Source of the DNA: Streptomyces sp. NBC_00457
GTDB lineage: Bacteria; Actinomycetota; Actinomycetes; Streptomycetales; Streptomycetaceae
Length of the DNA stretch: 64,000 nucleotides
Direction of reading: 5' to 3'
Assembly (NCBI RefSeq): GCF_036014015.1
Contig: NZ_CP107905.1
Span: 8,370,001 to 8,434,000 of the forward strand
Below, piece by piece: positions 54,011 to 63,564 of this stretch; within the stretch, counting starts at the first letter, position 1, and every line of letters starts with the position of its first letter. The translations under genes and the position numbers were made by a program. The notes below the pieces were generated by a model. It searched no databases. It had not been told where the DNA came from and saw only the letters and a list, made by a program, of their open reading frames with translations.

Positions 54011-54454
54011 GTGCAGAACTCCGAAGCCCTCGCCCTGACTGCCGCCCTGCTCTCCGCAGCCGCCGACCTGACGCGGCGCATCAACGACCGTGTCGTGGCG
54101 CGCGGGTTCGAGGTGCGGCCCGCGCACGGCTTCGCGTTCACGCGGCTCGCCCCCGACGGGGCGACGGTCACCGACCTCGCTGTCCATCTCGGGGTCACCA
54201 AGCAGGCGGCGAGCCAGCTCGTCGAGGAGCTGGTGCGCAAGGGGTATGTCGAGCGACGGCCGCATCCCGATGATGCGCGTGCCCGGCTGGTCGTGCTGAC
54301 CGAGCGGGGGTGGGCCTGTACGCGGGCCGCGGAGGAGGCGGCCGCGGAAGTGGTGCGCGAGTGGGTCGACGTGCTCGGCGAGAGTGAAGTGCGGGCGTTG
54401 AGCGACCGATTGGGGCGCGTCGCACCCTATGGCCCTCTCAGGCCCATCTGGTGA
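54011..54454 (+). CDS. MarR-family transcriptional regulator
   Basis: 147 residues with a winged helix (VTDLAVHLGVTKQAASQLVE, ELVRKGYVERRPHPDDARAR). GTG start. Encoded divergently from the cupin gene with the twin palindromes between. Ligand unknown. Confidence 0.87.
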   Translation: MQNSEALALTAALLSAAADLTRRINDRVVARGFEVRPAHGFAFTRLAPDGATVTDLAVHLGVTKQAASQLVEELVRKGYVERRPHPDDARARLVVLTERGWACTRAAEEAAAEVVREWVDVLGESEVRALSDRLGRVAPYGPLRPIW

Positions 54455-54512
54455 CGGTTCGTCAGCGTCACTACCACAGTCACTGGCTAGCACTGGAAGT
54501 TTTTACTGGCAC

Positions 54513-54557
54513 GTAACTTCACAAGTGAACTACTCACTCGTAACTTGACAAGTGAAC
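54513..54557 (+). promoter_or_regulatory. Two direct repeats upstream of the lipase gene
   Basis: GTAACTTCACAAGTGAAC (54513-54530) and GTAACTTGACAAGTGAAC (54540-54557), 17 of 18 identical, spaced 27 bp. The core ACTTG-A-CAAGT is a palindrome in the second copy. Probably an activator or repressor site for the secreted lipase. Confidence 0.72.
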
Positions 54558-54628
54558 AGCATCCTCGTGATCCGGATCACAGGGCGTAGAGCCGCCTCAA
54601 CTCCCTTGAGCCGCAAGGAGATCACCCG

Positions 54629-55489
54629 ATGCTGCCCTGGAAACGAGTGCTCAGACCCCTGACCGCGCTGCTGCTGACCGCCACGGTCGCCCTGGTGCCC
54701 GCCGCCGCAGTTCAGGCCGCCGAGTCCCCCGACAGCGGTTGGAACAACTACTCCTGCAAACCGTCCACCGCCCACCCCCGCCCCGTCGTCCTGGTGCACG
54801 GCACCCTCGGGAACTCCGTCGACAACTGGCTGGGCCTCGCGCCGTATCTGAAGAATCGCGGATACTGCGTCTTCTCCCTCGACTACGGGCAACTGCCGGG
54901 CGTCCCCTTCTTCCACGGCCTGGGACCCGTCGACAAGTCGGCCGAGCAGCTGAAGACCTTCGTCGACAAGGTGCTCACCGCGACCGGCGCCACCGAGACC
55001 GACCTCGTCGGCCACTCGCAGGGCGGCATGATGCCCCGCTACTACGTCAAGTTCCTCGGCGGCGCCGCCAAGGTGAAGGCCCTCGTCGGCATCGCGCCCA
55101 GCAACCACGGCACCGACCTGGGCGGCCTGACCCACCTCCTGCCCTACTTCCCGGGCGCCGGGGACCTGCTCACCACCGCCACCCCGGCGCTCGCCGACCA
55201 GATCGCCGGCTCCGCCTTCCTCGCCAAGCTCAACGCGGGCGGCGACACCGTCCCCGGTGTCAGTTACACCGTCCTCGCCACCAAGTACGACGAGGTCGTC
55301 ACGCCGTACCGGAGCCAGTTCCTGAGCGGATCCGGCGTGCGCAACGTCCTGCTCCAGGACCTGTGCCCGCTCGACCTCTCCGAGCACGTGTCCATCGGGC
55401 TGTTCAGCCGGATCGCCTTCCACGAGGTGGCGAACGCCCTCGACCCGGCCCGCGCCACCCCGACCACCTGCGCATCGGCGGTCAGCTGA
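54629..55489 (+). CDS. Secreted lipase/esterase (class 2 lipase family)
   Basis: 286 residues: signal peptide (VLRPLTALLLTATVALVPAA), oxyanion motif VVLVHGTLGNSVDNWLGLAP, nucleophile GHSQGGMMPRYYVKFLGGAA, and late Asp/His region VLATKYDEVVTPY with DLSEHVSIGLFSR. Cys pair YSCKPS/GYCVFS. Hydrolyses lipid or ester substrates outside the cell. Controlled by the direct repeats just upstream. Confidence 0.88.
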   Translation: MLPWKRVLRPLTALLLTATVALVPAAAVQAAESPDSGWNNYSCKPSTAHPRPVVLVHGTLGNSVDNWLGLAPYLKNRGYCVFSLDYGQLPGVPFFHGLGPVDKSAEQLKTFVDKVLTATGATETDLVGHSQGGMMPRYYVKFLGGAAKVKALVGIAPSNHGTDLGGLTHLLPYFPGAGDLLTTATPALADQIAGSAFLAKLNAGGDTVPGVSYTVLATKYDEVVTPYRSQFLSGSGVRNVLLQDLCPLDLSEHVSIGLFSRIAFHEVANALDPARATPTTCASAVS

Positions 55490-55495
55490 ACCGCG

Positions 55496-55534
55496 CCGGG
55501 GCCTGACCGGCCTGAGCCGCCGGTCAGGCCCCGG
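55496..55534. terminator. Bidirectional terminator between lipase and LPMO genes
   Basis: CCGGGGCCTGACCGGC (55496-55511) and GCCGGTCAGGCCCCGG (55519-55534), perfect 16-bp stem with seven-base loop. Confidence 0.9.
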
Positions 55535-55547
55535 AGTCCCAGGGATG

Positions 55548-56546
55548 TCAGCGGCCGTGCCGGCCACCGCTCACCGCACGCCGCCGCACCGACGCGAACA
55601 GGGCCGCGGCGCCCAGCGCGAGGGCCGCCGCGCCGCCCACCGCGATGTAGGGAGTGCTGCTGTCGCCGCCCGTCTCGGCCAGGTTCTCCGAAGCGCCGGC
55701 CGCCTTCGGCTCGTTGGCGGCGAAAGAATCGGCGACCGCCTCCGTGGACGGCTCAGTGGCCGGCTCCGCCGACGTACTCGCGTCGTCGTCGCCGTGACCG
55801 TGGTGCTCGACGGTCGACTTGTCGGCACCGTCCTCGATCTGCTCCTCGGACGGGGCGGACGCGGACGGGGCAGGAGCCGCGGAGGAATCGTCGGCGGCCG
55901 GGGCGTCTCCGCCGCCGAAGGTGACGTCCGAGCAGGAGTAGAACGCCTCCGGGCTGTCCGAACGCTGCCAGACCGCGTACAGCAGCTGCTTGCCGGAGCG
56001 TTCGGGCAGGCTGCCGGAGAAGGTGTAGTAGCCGCCCGAGGCGGCCGGGTCGGTGACCGTCGCGACCGGGTTGTCGAGATCGAGGTCGTCCCAGGCCGGC
56101 GGCTGCGCCGGGTCGTAGCCGGGCTTGGTGATGTACACCTTGAAGGTGCCCTTGTGCGGGGCCGTCACACGGTACTTGAAGGTGTACGACCCACTGCTCA
56201 CGCTGGTCGCGGGCCAGTCGGCGCGGGCCAGGTCGAGCCCCTTGAACGCCTCGTTGTTCGCGCTGCACAGCTTGCCGTCCGGAATCAGCGCCTGGTGCCG
56301 CCCGCCCGCGTCACCGATGCGTATGCCGTTCCAGTCGTACAGCGCCTGCGTGCCGCCGGCCGCGACCGCCGCCTTGCACGCCTCGGACTTCGGGCTCTCG
56401 GGCCCCTCCGCGTAACACTGCGAGACCCGGCTGACCGGGTCGCCCATCGAGCCGTGCGCGGACGCGGGCACGGCGGCCAGCGCGGTCAGGGCGAGCGGGG
56501 CGATGCCGACGGCTGCGACGGTGGCGACCTTGCGGCGTGCGGGCAT
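55548..56546 (-). CDS. Cell-wall-anchored AA10 lytic polysaccharide monooxygenase
   Basis: 332 residues: signal peptide ending ASA, then HGSMGDPVSRVSQCYAEGPE, so the mature protein begins with the copper-binding His; AVWQRSDSPEAFYSCSDVTF is the AA10 family end. After a Ser/Ala/Glu-rich linker comes NLAETGGDSSTPYIAVGG plus a TM helix and Arg-rich tail, a LAxTG (class E) sortase signal. It should oxidise chitin or cellulose while attached to the wall. ATG 56546 after GAGGAG. Confidence 0.88.
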   Translation of the reverse strand: MPARRKVATVAAVGIAPLALTALAAVPASAHGSMGDPVSRVSQCYAEGPESPKSEACKAAVAAGGTQALYDWNGIRIGDAGGRHQALIPDGKLCSANNEAFKGLDLARADWPATSVSSGSYTFKYRVTAPHKGTFKVYITKPGYDPAQPPAWDDLDLDNPVATVTDPAASGGYYTFSGSLPERSGKQLLYAVWQRSDSPEAFYSCSDVTFGGGDAPAADDSSAAPAPSASAPSEEQIEDGADKSTVEHHGHGDDDASTSAEPATEPSTEAVADSFAANEPKAAGASENLAETGGDSSTPYIAVGGAAALALGAAALFASVRRRAVSGGRHGR

Positions 56547-56718
56547 GACGGAACTCCTCGGAACGGTCACTGGATCAATGGGCCGGAACCCGTGGGGGGC
56601 GATCAGCAAGCTAGCCCCGGATGACCGTGAAATCGCCTGCTGGAGGCGGGGGAGGGAGATCCTTATGGTCGCTTTAAGGGAGTGCTCAGCCTGGGATCAG
56701 GTAGCTACGGTTCAAGAC

Positions 56719-57168
56719 ATGACAGACGACGAGATCCGGCCTGCCGTGGCCGCCGACGTACCGGCCGTGAAGAGCGTCACCGACGCCGCGTACCGTCCCT
56801 ATATCGAGCGCATCGGGGTGGTGCCGGTGCCCATGGAGGCGGACCACACGGCGAACGTGGCCGCGGGGAAGGTGTTCGTCACGGGCGATCCGGTGATCGG
56901 CCTGGTCGTGATCGAGACGCACGAGGACCATCTGTTCCTCGACAGCATCGCCGTCCACCCCGACGCCCATGGCCAGGGCGTGGGGCGACGGCTGCTGGAG
57001 TTCGTGGACGCACGCGCGCGTGCGCTCGGCCTGCCCGAGGTCAGGCTCTATACGAACGTGATGATGTGGGAGAACCAGAAGATCTACCCGAAGTACGGCT
57101 ACGAGGTCATCGAGCAGCGCGCGGACGGGCCGTACGACCGCATCCACTACCGCAAGCGGCTCAGCTGA
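56719..57168 (+). CDS. GNAT-family N-acetyltransferase
   Basis: 149 residues; core motif A LFLDSIAVHPDAHGQGVGRR (acetyl-CoA pyrophosphate loop GQGVGRR). C-terminal WENQKIYPKYGYEVIEQRAD is typical. ATG 56719. Substrate unknown. Independent of the divergent LPMO gene. Confidence 0.83.
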   Translation: MTDDEIRPAVAADVPAVKSVTDAAYRPYIERIGVVPVPMEADHTANVAAGKVFVTGDPVIGLVVIETHEDHLFLDSIAVHPDAHGQGVGRRLLEFVDARARALGLPEVRLYTNVMMWENQKIYPKYGYEVIEQRADGPYDRIHYRKRLS

Positions 57169-57194
57169 CGCGTCTCATGACCTCGCCCGCCCGG

Positions 57195-57329
57195 TCAGCC
57201 GTCCGGCCACCAGGTGCGCGCGATGTCCTTTCGGACCTCGGAACGCTCGGCGGGGCGCTCGTCGGCCCGCTCACGGAGCCGGCGGACGTCCGTCTTTTTC
57301 AGGGGCTTCTGCACGGTGACTCGGCGCAT
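57195..57329 (-). CDS. Small basic protein, 44 residues
   Basis: MRRVTVQKPLKKTDVRRLRE continuing RADERPAERSEVRKDI and ending ARTWWPDG. ATG 57329 is preceded by AAGGAGG at ideal spacing, better than most larger genes here. Highly charged, probably helical, no TM. Not recognised. It lies between the GNAT and methyltransferase genes on the opposite strand. Confidence 0.62.
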   Translation of the reverse strand: MRRVTVQKPLKKTDVRRLRERADERPAERSEVRKDIARTWWPDG

Positions 57330-57500
57330 GGCTGCCTCCTTCAGGGCTACCGGGTTCCGCGTTGTCACGGAGGTAGACCCTTTCGGCGAGGGTTCCTCAT
57401 CGGCGCCCCGCTGTCAGTGGCGGTCATCACGATTTCGACCTTCATTCGACCGGGCCTCGACCAGCGCTCGAGTGTCAGTGGTGGCTGTCACGCTGTGAGC

Positions 57501-58115
57501 ATGAGTGATGACGAGAACACGCACGCCGGAGCGGTCGCGGACTGGGACGCGGCGGCGCCCGCCTTCGACGACGAGCCCGACCACGGCCTGCGCGACCCCG
57601 ACGTGCGCCTGGCCTGGGCCGACCGGCTGCGCGCCTGGCTGCCCCCGCGGCCGTGCGACGTCCTCGACCTCGGCTGCGGCACCGGCAGCCTGTCGCTCCT
57701 CGCGGCCGAACAGGGGCACCGCGTCACCGGCGTCGATCTGTCCCCGGCCATGGTCGCGCTGGCGAGAGCGAAGCTCGCCGGACGTGACGCCGTGTTCCTC
57801 GTCGGTGACGCGGCGGCGCCACCGGTGGGCGAGGACCGGTTCGACACCGTGCTCGTACGCCATGTCCTGTGGGCCCTGCCCGACCCCGGTCGCGCCCTGC
57901 GGCACTGGCGGGAGCTGCTGCGCCCAGGAGGCCGGCTCGTGCTGGTCGAGGGGGTCTGGGGCACGGTCAGCCCGGTCGGCCTACCCGCCGACCGGCTCAC
58001 CGCACTGCTCGCGCCGCTCGCCGGACAGGCGCGCGTGGAACGGCTGTCGGACGAGCCCCGGCTGTGGGGGAGGGCGGTGGAGGACGACCGGTATGCGGTG
58101 GTGGTCCAGCTGTGA
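57501..58115 (+). CDS. SAM-dependent methyltransferase (class I)
   Basis: 204 residues; motif I VLDLGCGTGSLSLLAAEQGH, post-I VTGVDLSPAMVALARAKL and VLVRHVLWALPDPGRALRHW. ATG 57501. Substrate unknown. Ends three bases before the convergent DUF402 gene. Confidence 0.84.
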   Translation: MSDDENTHAGAVADWDAAAPAFDDEPDHGLRDPDVRLAWADRLRAWLPPRPCDVLDLGCGTGSLSLLAAEQGHRVTGVDLSPAMVALARAKLAGRDAVFLVGDAAAPPVGEDRFDTVLVRHVLWALPDPGRALRHWRELLRPGGRLVLVEGVWGTVSPVGLPADRLTALLAPLAGQARVERLSDEPRLWGRAVEDDRYAVVVQL

Positions 58116-58118
58116 TCC

Positions 58119-58619
58119 TCAGGCCAGCAGCGCTTCGAAGTCGCCCTTGAGCGCCAGGGCCTCCAGCTCGTCCAGGGCGGCCAGCGCCGAGGCCGCGGCC
58201 TCGGGGTCCCGCCGCGCCAGCCCGCTCTCGGCGAACTCGTCCTCGTCCAGACGTCGTACGTCCGTCCCGTCGGCGGAGCGCCAGAGGTCGAGGTCCAGAT
58301 CCTCCACGACCAGCTCGGCGCCGGAGAGCACGGCCGGGCGCGTGATGTCGCAGTACCAGCCCTTCAGCGCGCCTCGGGCGTCGCGGACCTCCTTCACCGA
58401 GTACCAGCGGTCGCGCCAGTAGTACTCGGTGAAGACGTCACCGGACTCGAAGCGTACGAAGCCGAAGTCGCGGGTGGTGTCGCCTGCCCAGGGGGCGCGC
58501 ACCGCGATCCTGGTGCCGTCGTCGCCGAGCAGCTGCGCCGGGTAACGGATCTTCGTGCGGCCCGCCTTGACCAGGACGACCTCTACAGGGGTCTTCGAGT
58601 CAGCCGAGTTCGCGGACAT
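58119..58619 (-). CDS. DUF402-domain protein
   Basis: 166 residues. The pattern (FGFVRFESGDVFTEYYWRDR, WYSVKEVRDARGALKGWYCD, ITRPAVLSGAELVVEDLDLD) matches DUF402 proteins, some of which are nucleoside-diphosphate phosphatases or RNA-related. Overlaps the GNAT gene upstream by 20 bp, so the two are probably coupled. Confidence 0.8.
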   Translation of the reverse strand: MSANSADSKTPVEVVLVKAGRTKIRYPAQLLGDDGTRIAVRAPWAGDTTRDFGFVRFESGDVFTEYYWRDRWYSVKEVRDARGALKGWYCDITRPAVLSGAELVVEDLDLDLWRSADGTDVRRLDEDEFAESGLARRDPEAAASALAALDELEALALKGDFEALLA

Positions 58620-59529
58620 AGCGCACCTCCGTCGCGCAGATCTCGTATCCGAACCACTTGTTGATCGCGAGCATCGGGTCGTTCCCGGTGTCGTTGCCCG
58701 TGAACGCCTCCGTCAATCCGGCGGCGCGGGCGCGGTGCAGGGAGTCGTTCTTGGCGAGCTTGGCGAGGCCCCGGCCGCGGAAGTCGCGGGCCGTGCCGGT
58801 CATCACGGTGGCGTAGCGGGTGCCGCCGTCGGTGCGGGCCGCGCTGAAGGCGGCGGGGCGGCCGTCGACGAGTGCCACGGAGGTCAGTTCGGGGCTGAAC
58901 AGGGGGTGCCGCCAGGTGCTCTCCAGCCAAGCCTCGTAATCCGTGAACTCGTAGTCGACGTCGCTCGGTTCGTCCGACGTCGTCTCCGCGTCCAGCGTGA
59001 ACAGCGGTCGTGGGTCGTCCGCGAAGTCGGCGGCCGACCGCAGTTCGACGCCCGGCGCGGCGTCCTGGAGCGGGGGCAGGGAGCCGTTCACCAGGTCCAG
59101 GCGGAGGAAGTGGGCGGAACGGCTCGCCCGATAGCCGTGCCGCTCGGCGAAGACGCGGTTGCCGGGCTCGTCGAGGACCCACGCGAAGAGGGCCGTGGCG
59201 CCCTGCGCGGCCAGGTGTTCCTCGGCGGCACGGACCAGCAGAGCACCGGCGCCGCGACGGGTCCGGTCCGGGCGCACGTACACATTGACGTAGCCCTGGC
59301 CCGGGTCCGGGCTGTCGTGGACCATGCCGACCTGCGCCGTCCCGATGACCTCGTCGTCCTCCACCGCGACCAGCGGGCTGTAGTGCGCGTCGGGGTGGGC
59401 GTGAGTGACGTCGTAGGTGATGGAGTCCGGGGTGACGAGATAAAAGGGGAGTGCCAGGTGGCGGACGTGGGCGAAGCCCTCGACGTCGGCCCGGACTTCG
59501 GGGCGCAGCTCGCGCACGATGATGGTCAT
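58600..59529 (-). CDS. Double-GNAT acetyltransferase (MshD-like layout)
   Basis: 309 residues with two GNAT domains: the first with PDRTRRGAGALLVRAAEEHL, the second with TGTARDFRGRGLAKLAKNDS and FTGNDTGNDPMLAINKWFGY. Tandem GNAT proteins in actinobacteria include mycothiol synthase, but the identity here is not certain. Divergent from the GntR gene. Confidence 0.77.
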   Translation of the reverse strand: MTIIVRELRPEVRADVEGFAHVRHLALPFYLVTPDSITYDVTHAHPDAHYSPLVAVEDDEVIGTAQVGMVHDSPDPGQGYVNVYVRPDRTRRGAGALLVRAAEEHLAAQGATALFAWVLDEPGNRVFAERHGYRASRSAHFLRLDLVNGSLPPLQDAAPGVELRSAADFADDPRPLFTLDAETTSDEPSDVDYEFTDYEAWLESTWRHPLFSPELTSVALVDGRPAAFSAARTDGGTRYATVMTGTARDFRGRGLAKLAKNDSLHRARAAGLTEAFTGNDTGNDPMLAINKWFGYEICATEVRYVRELG

Positions 59530-59601
59530 GTGGCCGCAGGCTACGTGGACCGTGCGCCGGGATGCTCCTCATTTTTTCCTGCGGTGCGGGACAATCGGCC
59601 C

Positions 59602-59973
59602 GTGACCTTGAAGATCCACATCGATGACAGTGCCCCGCCGTACGAGCAGGTGCGTGCGCAGATTTCCGAGCAGGCGCGGGCGGGGGTGCTGCCCGTGGGG
59701 TACCGGCTGCCGACGGTGCGCGGGCTCGCCGAGTCGCTCGGGCTGGCGGCGAACACGGTCGCCAAGGCGTATCGGACCCTGGAGGCGGACGGGGTGATCG
59801 AGACGCGGGGGCGGAACGGAACGTTCGTGGCGGCGGCGGGCTCGGCCGCCGAACGGGAGGCCGCGTCGGCCGCTCAGGCGTACGTGGAGCGTGTGCGGCG
59901 GCTGGGGCTCGGCGAAGAGGAAGCACTTGCCGCTGTCCGGGACGCGGTGCGGGCGGCATACAGCAAGGGCTGA
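59602..59973 (+). CDS. Short GntR-family regulator (YtrA type)
   Basis: 123 residues: only the winged-helix DNA-binding domain (APPYEQVRAQISEQARAGVL, RLPTVRGLAESLGLAANTVA) and a short helical tail, as in YtrA-type GntR. GTG start; ACAATC seven bases upstream suggests a leaderless transcript. No ABC transporter is next to it, which is unusual for YtrA members. Confidence 0.82.
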   Translation: MTLKIHIDDSAPPYEQVRAQISEQARAGVLPVGYRLPTVRGLAESLGLAANTVAKAYRTLEADGVIETRGRNGTFVAAAGSAAEREAASAAQAYVERVRRLGLGEEEALAAVRDAVRAAYSKG

Positions 59974-59985
59974 GGGGACAGACGG

Positions 59986-60756
59986 TCACGTCGTAGGCAC
60001 CCGCTCCGGCACCCGCGTCACCCTCAGCCCCGCCTTCCTCGCCACCCCCGCGAACACCACCGCGTCCTCCACCGCCGCGCCGCCCGGGTCGTTGTTGAAG
60101 TAGGCGTGGACGTCGTGGTCGTCGGTCCAGGTGTCCGTGATGCGGTGGACCCAGGTGGTCAGGGACTGCCGGCCGTAGCGAGGCCAGGGCTGGGCGCGGC
60201 CTTGGTGGAAGCGGACGTAGCCCCAGTCGGTGGTCCGCCACAGCGGGGTCATGGGGCGGGCCTGGATGTCCGCCCAGCACAGGGCCGCGCCCCGGGATTC
60301 GAGGACCTGGCGGATCGACTCGGTCCACCAGGACTCGTGGCGCGGTTCGACGGCGACGCGGGTGCCGCGCGGGAAGCAGGCGAGGCAGGCGTCCAGGAGA
60401 CCGGGGTCGGCGCGGAGGGTGGGCGGCAGCTGGAGGAGGACCGGGCCCAGGCGGTCGCCGAGGCCGGCCGCGTGGGTCATCAGGCGGTGCACCGGTTCCT
60501 CGGGCTCCCGCAGCCGCTTGATGTGGGTGAGGAAGCGGCTCGCCTTGACCCCGACCACGAAGTCCGGCGGGACGCGCTCCCGCCAGGTCTCGAAGGTCTC
60601 CCGCGCCGGCAGCCGGTAGAAGGCGTTGTTGATCTCGACCGTCGCGAACCGCTTCGCGTACTCCTCCAGCCAGAGCCGCGTGGGGCGGTCCGCCGGGTAG
60701 AGAACGCCCCGCCAGTCCTTGTACTGCCAGCCCGACGTGCCGACGAACAGGGTCAT
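59986..60756 (-). CDS. DUF72 (YecE-like) protein
   Basis: 256 residues. TIM-barrel-like DUF72 motifs VGTSGWQYKDWRGVLYP, YAKRFATVEINNAFYRLP and VGVKASRFLTHIKRL, plus HAYFNNDPGGAAVEDAV near the end. Function unknown; some members are linked to DNA or oxidative damage. Confidence 0.84.
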   Translation of the reverse strand: MTLFVGTSGWQYKDWRGVLYPADRPTRLWLEEYAKRFATVEINNAFYRLPARETFETWRERVPPDFVVGVKASRFLTHIKRLREPEEPVHRLMTHAAGLGDRLGPVLLQLPPTLRADPGLLDACLACFPRGTRVAVEPRHESWWTESIRQVLESRGAALCWADIQARPMTPLWRTTDWGYVRFHQGRAQPWPRYGRQSLTTWVHRITDTWTDDHDVHAYFNNDPGGAAVEDAVVFAGVARKAGLRVTRVPERVPTT

Positions 60757-60789
60757 ACGTCCATCAAAGCACCGCCCCGGCAGCGCGAC

Positions 60790-61884
<1,095 letters not shown>

Positions 61885-61983
61885 GGGCCCATGATCCGGC
61901 ACGCGGGCGCCGAGTGCACCCGGTTTCCGCAGTGGGTCCGGAGTGTCGGGTGTGTTCCGCTCGTAACGCTCTTTGCACAAGTG

Positions 61984-62014
61984 TTCCCCGGAGGCGACGG
62001 ACGTCTCCGGGGAA
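61984..62014. terminator. Terminator after the S8 protease gene
   Basis: TTCCCCGGAG (61984-61993), 11-base loop, CTCCGGGGAA (62005-62014): a perfect 10-bp stem on the downstream side of the minus-strand protease gene. Confidence 0.8.
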
Positions 62015-62041
62015 CTGCCTGTCACTTCAGGCCGGTTGCCG

Positions 62042-63250
62042 TCACGGAACGATCTTCAGCAGCCGGTTCGGGGAGCCGGTGCCCGGGCTGGTGACCACAC
62101 CGGTGGTCGCGCCGCCGGTCAGCGCCGAGGCGACCTGCGCCGGGGTGGACGAGGTGTGGTTCGCCAGATAGACGGCGGCCGCGCCCGCGACGTGCGGCGT
62201 CGCCATCGACGTACCGGAGATGGTGTTGGTCGCGGTGTCGCTGGTGTACCAGCCCGCCGTGATCGAGGAGCCCGGCGCGAAGATGTCCAGAATCGAGCCG
62301 TAGTTGGAGTAGCTCGCCTTCGCGTCCGTGTTGGTGGTGGCGCCCACCGTGATCGCCGAGGCGACGCGGGCCGGGGAGTACGAGGAGGCGTTGGCGCTGC
62401 TGTTGCCGGCCGCGACCGCGTAGGTCACACCGCTGGCGATGGAGTTCGCGACCGCGGTGTCCAGCGCGGTGGAGGCGCCGCCGCCCAGCGACATGTTGGC
62501 GACCGAGGGACCGGAGTGGTTGGCCGTCACCCAGTCGATGCCCGCGACCACGCCCGCCGTGGTGCCGGAGCCCGCGTTGTTGAGCACCCGCACGCCCACG
62601 ATGTTCGCCTTCTTGGCGATGCCGTAGGTGGAGCCCGCGATCGTGGTGGCCACATGGGTGCCGTGGCCGTTGCCGTCGGAGGCGGTGGTGTCGCCGTCGA
62701 CCGCGTCATAGCCGTAGGTGGCACGGCCGCTGATCTGCGAGTGGGTGATCCGGACGCCGGTGTCGATGACGTATACGGTCACACCGCTGCCCGCGCTGTC
62801 CGGGTATGTGTAGGTGCCGGACAGCGGGAGCGAGGTCTGGTCCGAGCGGTCCAGGCCCCAAGGAGCGTTGGTCTGCGTGGTGTCGGTCAGGTGCACGCGC
62901 TGGTTCTGCTCGACGGAGGCCACCGCCGGGTCGGCGGCGAGTTGCTTGGCCTCGGTCGCGGAGAGCGTGGCCGTGTAGCCGTTCAGCACCGTGCCGAACG
63001 TCTTCTTCACCGTGCCGCCGTACTCCTTGACCAGGCTCTTGCCCGCGCTCGACGCAGCCTTGAGACCGGCGCTCTTCTTGAGCGTGACGATGTAGCTGTC
63101 CTTGATGGCGGTGGGGGAGTCGGCCGCGAGCACCTTCCCCTCGGCCGGTGCGGCCTCGGCGGGAAGTGCGGTGAGCCCGCCCACGAGGGCGGCGGTCGCC
63201 AGGCTGGTTATCGCGGCGAACCGGAATCTCTTGCTACGCAGCTGTGCCAT
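62042..63250 (-). CDS. Secreted subtilisin-type serine protease (S8)
   Basis: 402 residues: signal peptide (AAITSLATAALVGGLTALPA), inhibitor-type propeptide (IKDSYIVTLKKSAGLKAASS, ATLSATEAKQLAADPAVASV), catalytic domain with Asp VTVYVIDTGVRITHSQI, His DGNGHGTHVATTIAGSTYG and Ser [23 protein letters not shown] 63250 after AAGAGGAGGAC. Degrades external protein. Confidence 0.93.
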   Translation of the reverse strand: MAQLRSKRFRFAAITSLATAALVGGLTALPAEAAPAEGKVLAADSPTAIKDSYIVTLKKSAGLKAASSAGKSLVKEYGGTVKKTFGTVLNGYTATLSATEAKQLAADPAVASVEQNQRVHLTDTTQTNAPWGLDRSDQTSLPLSGTYTYPDSAGSGVTVYVIDTGVRITHSQISGRATYGYDAVDGDTTASDGNGHGTHVATTIAGSTYGIAKKANIVGVRVLNNAGSGTTAGVVAGIDWVTANHSGPSVANMSLGGGASTALDTAVANSIASGVTYAVAAGNSSANASSYSPARVASAITVGATTNTDAKASYSNYGSILDIFAPGSSITAGWYTSDTATNTISGTSMATPHVAGAAAVYLANHTSSTPAQVASALTGGATTGVVTSPGTGSPNRLLKIVP

Positions 63251-63564
63251 ACGAGGGAGTCCTCCTCTTGGCGGCGCGCGCCTGGGTGGGGCGCGCGTCT
63301 GTGGGGGGTGCGCGCGTCATCGCGCACACGACCCGGAGCGTCGCGTTCCGTCCCGGGCTGAAGTAAAGGATCAGCCGTATACGGGCGTAGCGAAAGGGAG
63401 TTGAGCGTCTGTCAACAAATCTGTCATGAGCACGAAATGAGCGGCCGGGTGAACCTCCGGCGCAGATCCCGCAAAGCCCCGGAAAGTCTTGGCATGGACA
63501 CTTCCGTTCAACACGCGTAGTTGCTACGACGGTTGTGGCAGAGATCCTGCTATAGGGAGGTTCC
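63251..63564. promoter_or_regulatory. 314-bp divergent promoter region of protease and lipase genes
   Basis: No gene. On the minus strand TTGACA (63410-63415) is a candidate -35 box for the protease. On the plus strand CGTAG-TTG-CTACG (63516-63528) is an inverted repeat, and AGGGAGG at 63554-63560 is the lipase ribosome binding site. Confidence 0.5.

Noticed and set aside
57214..57498. 94-residue plus-strand ORF
   Set aside because: Antisense to the better-supported 44-residue small gene, Arg/Ser-rich, no ribosome binding site.
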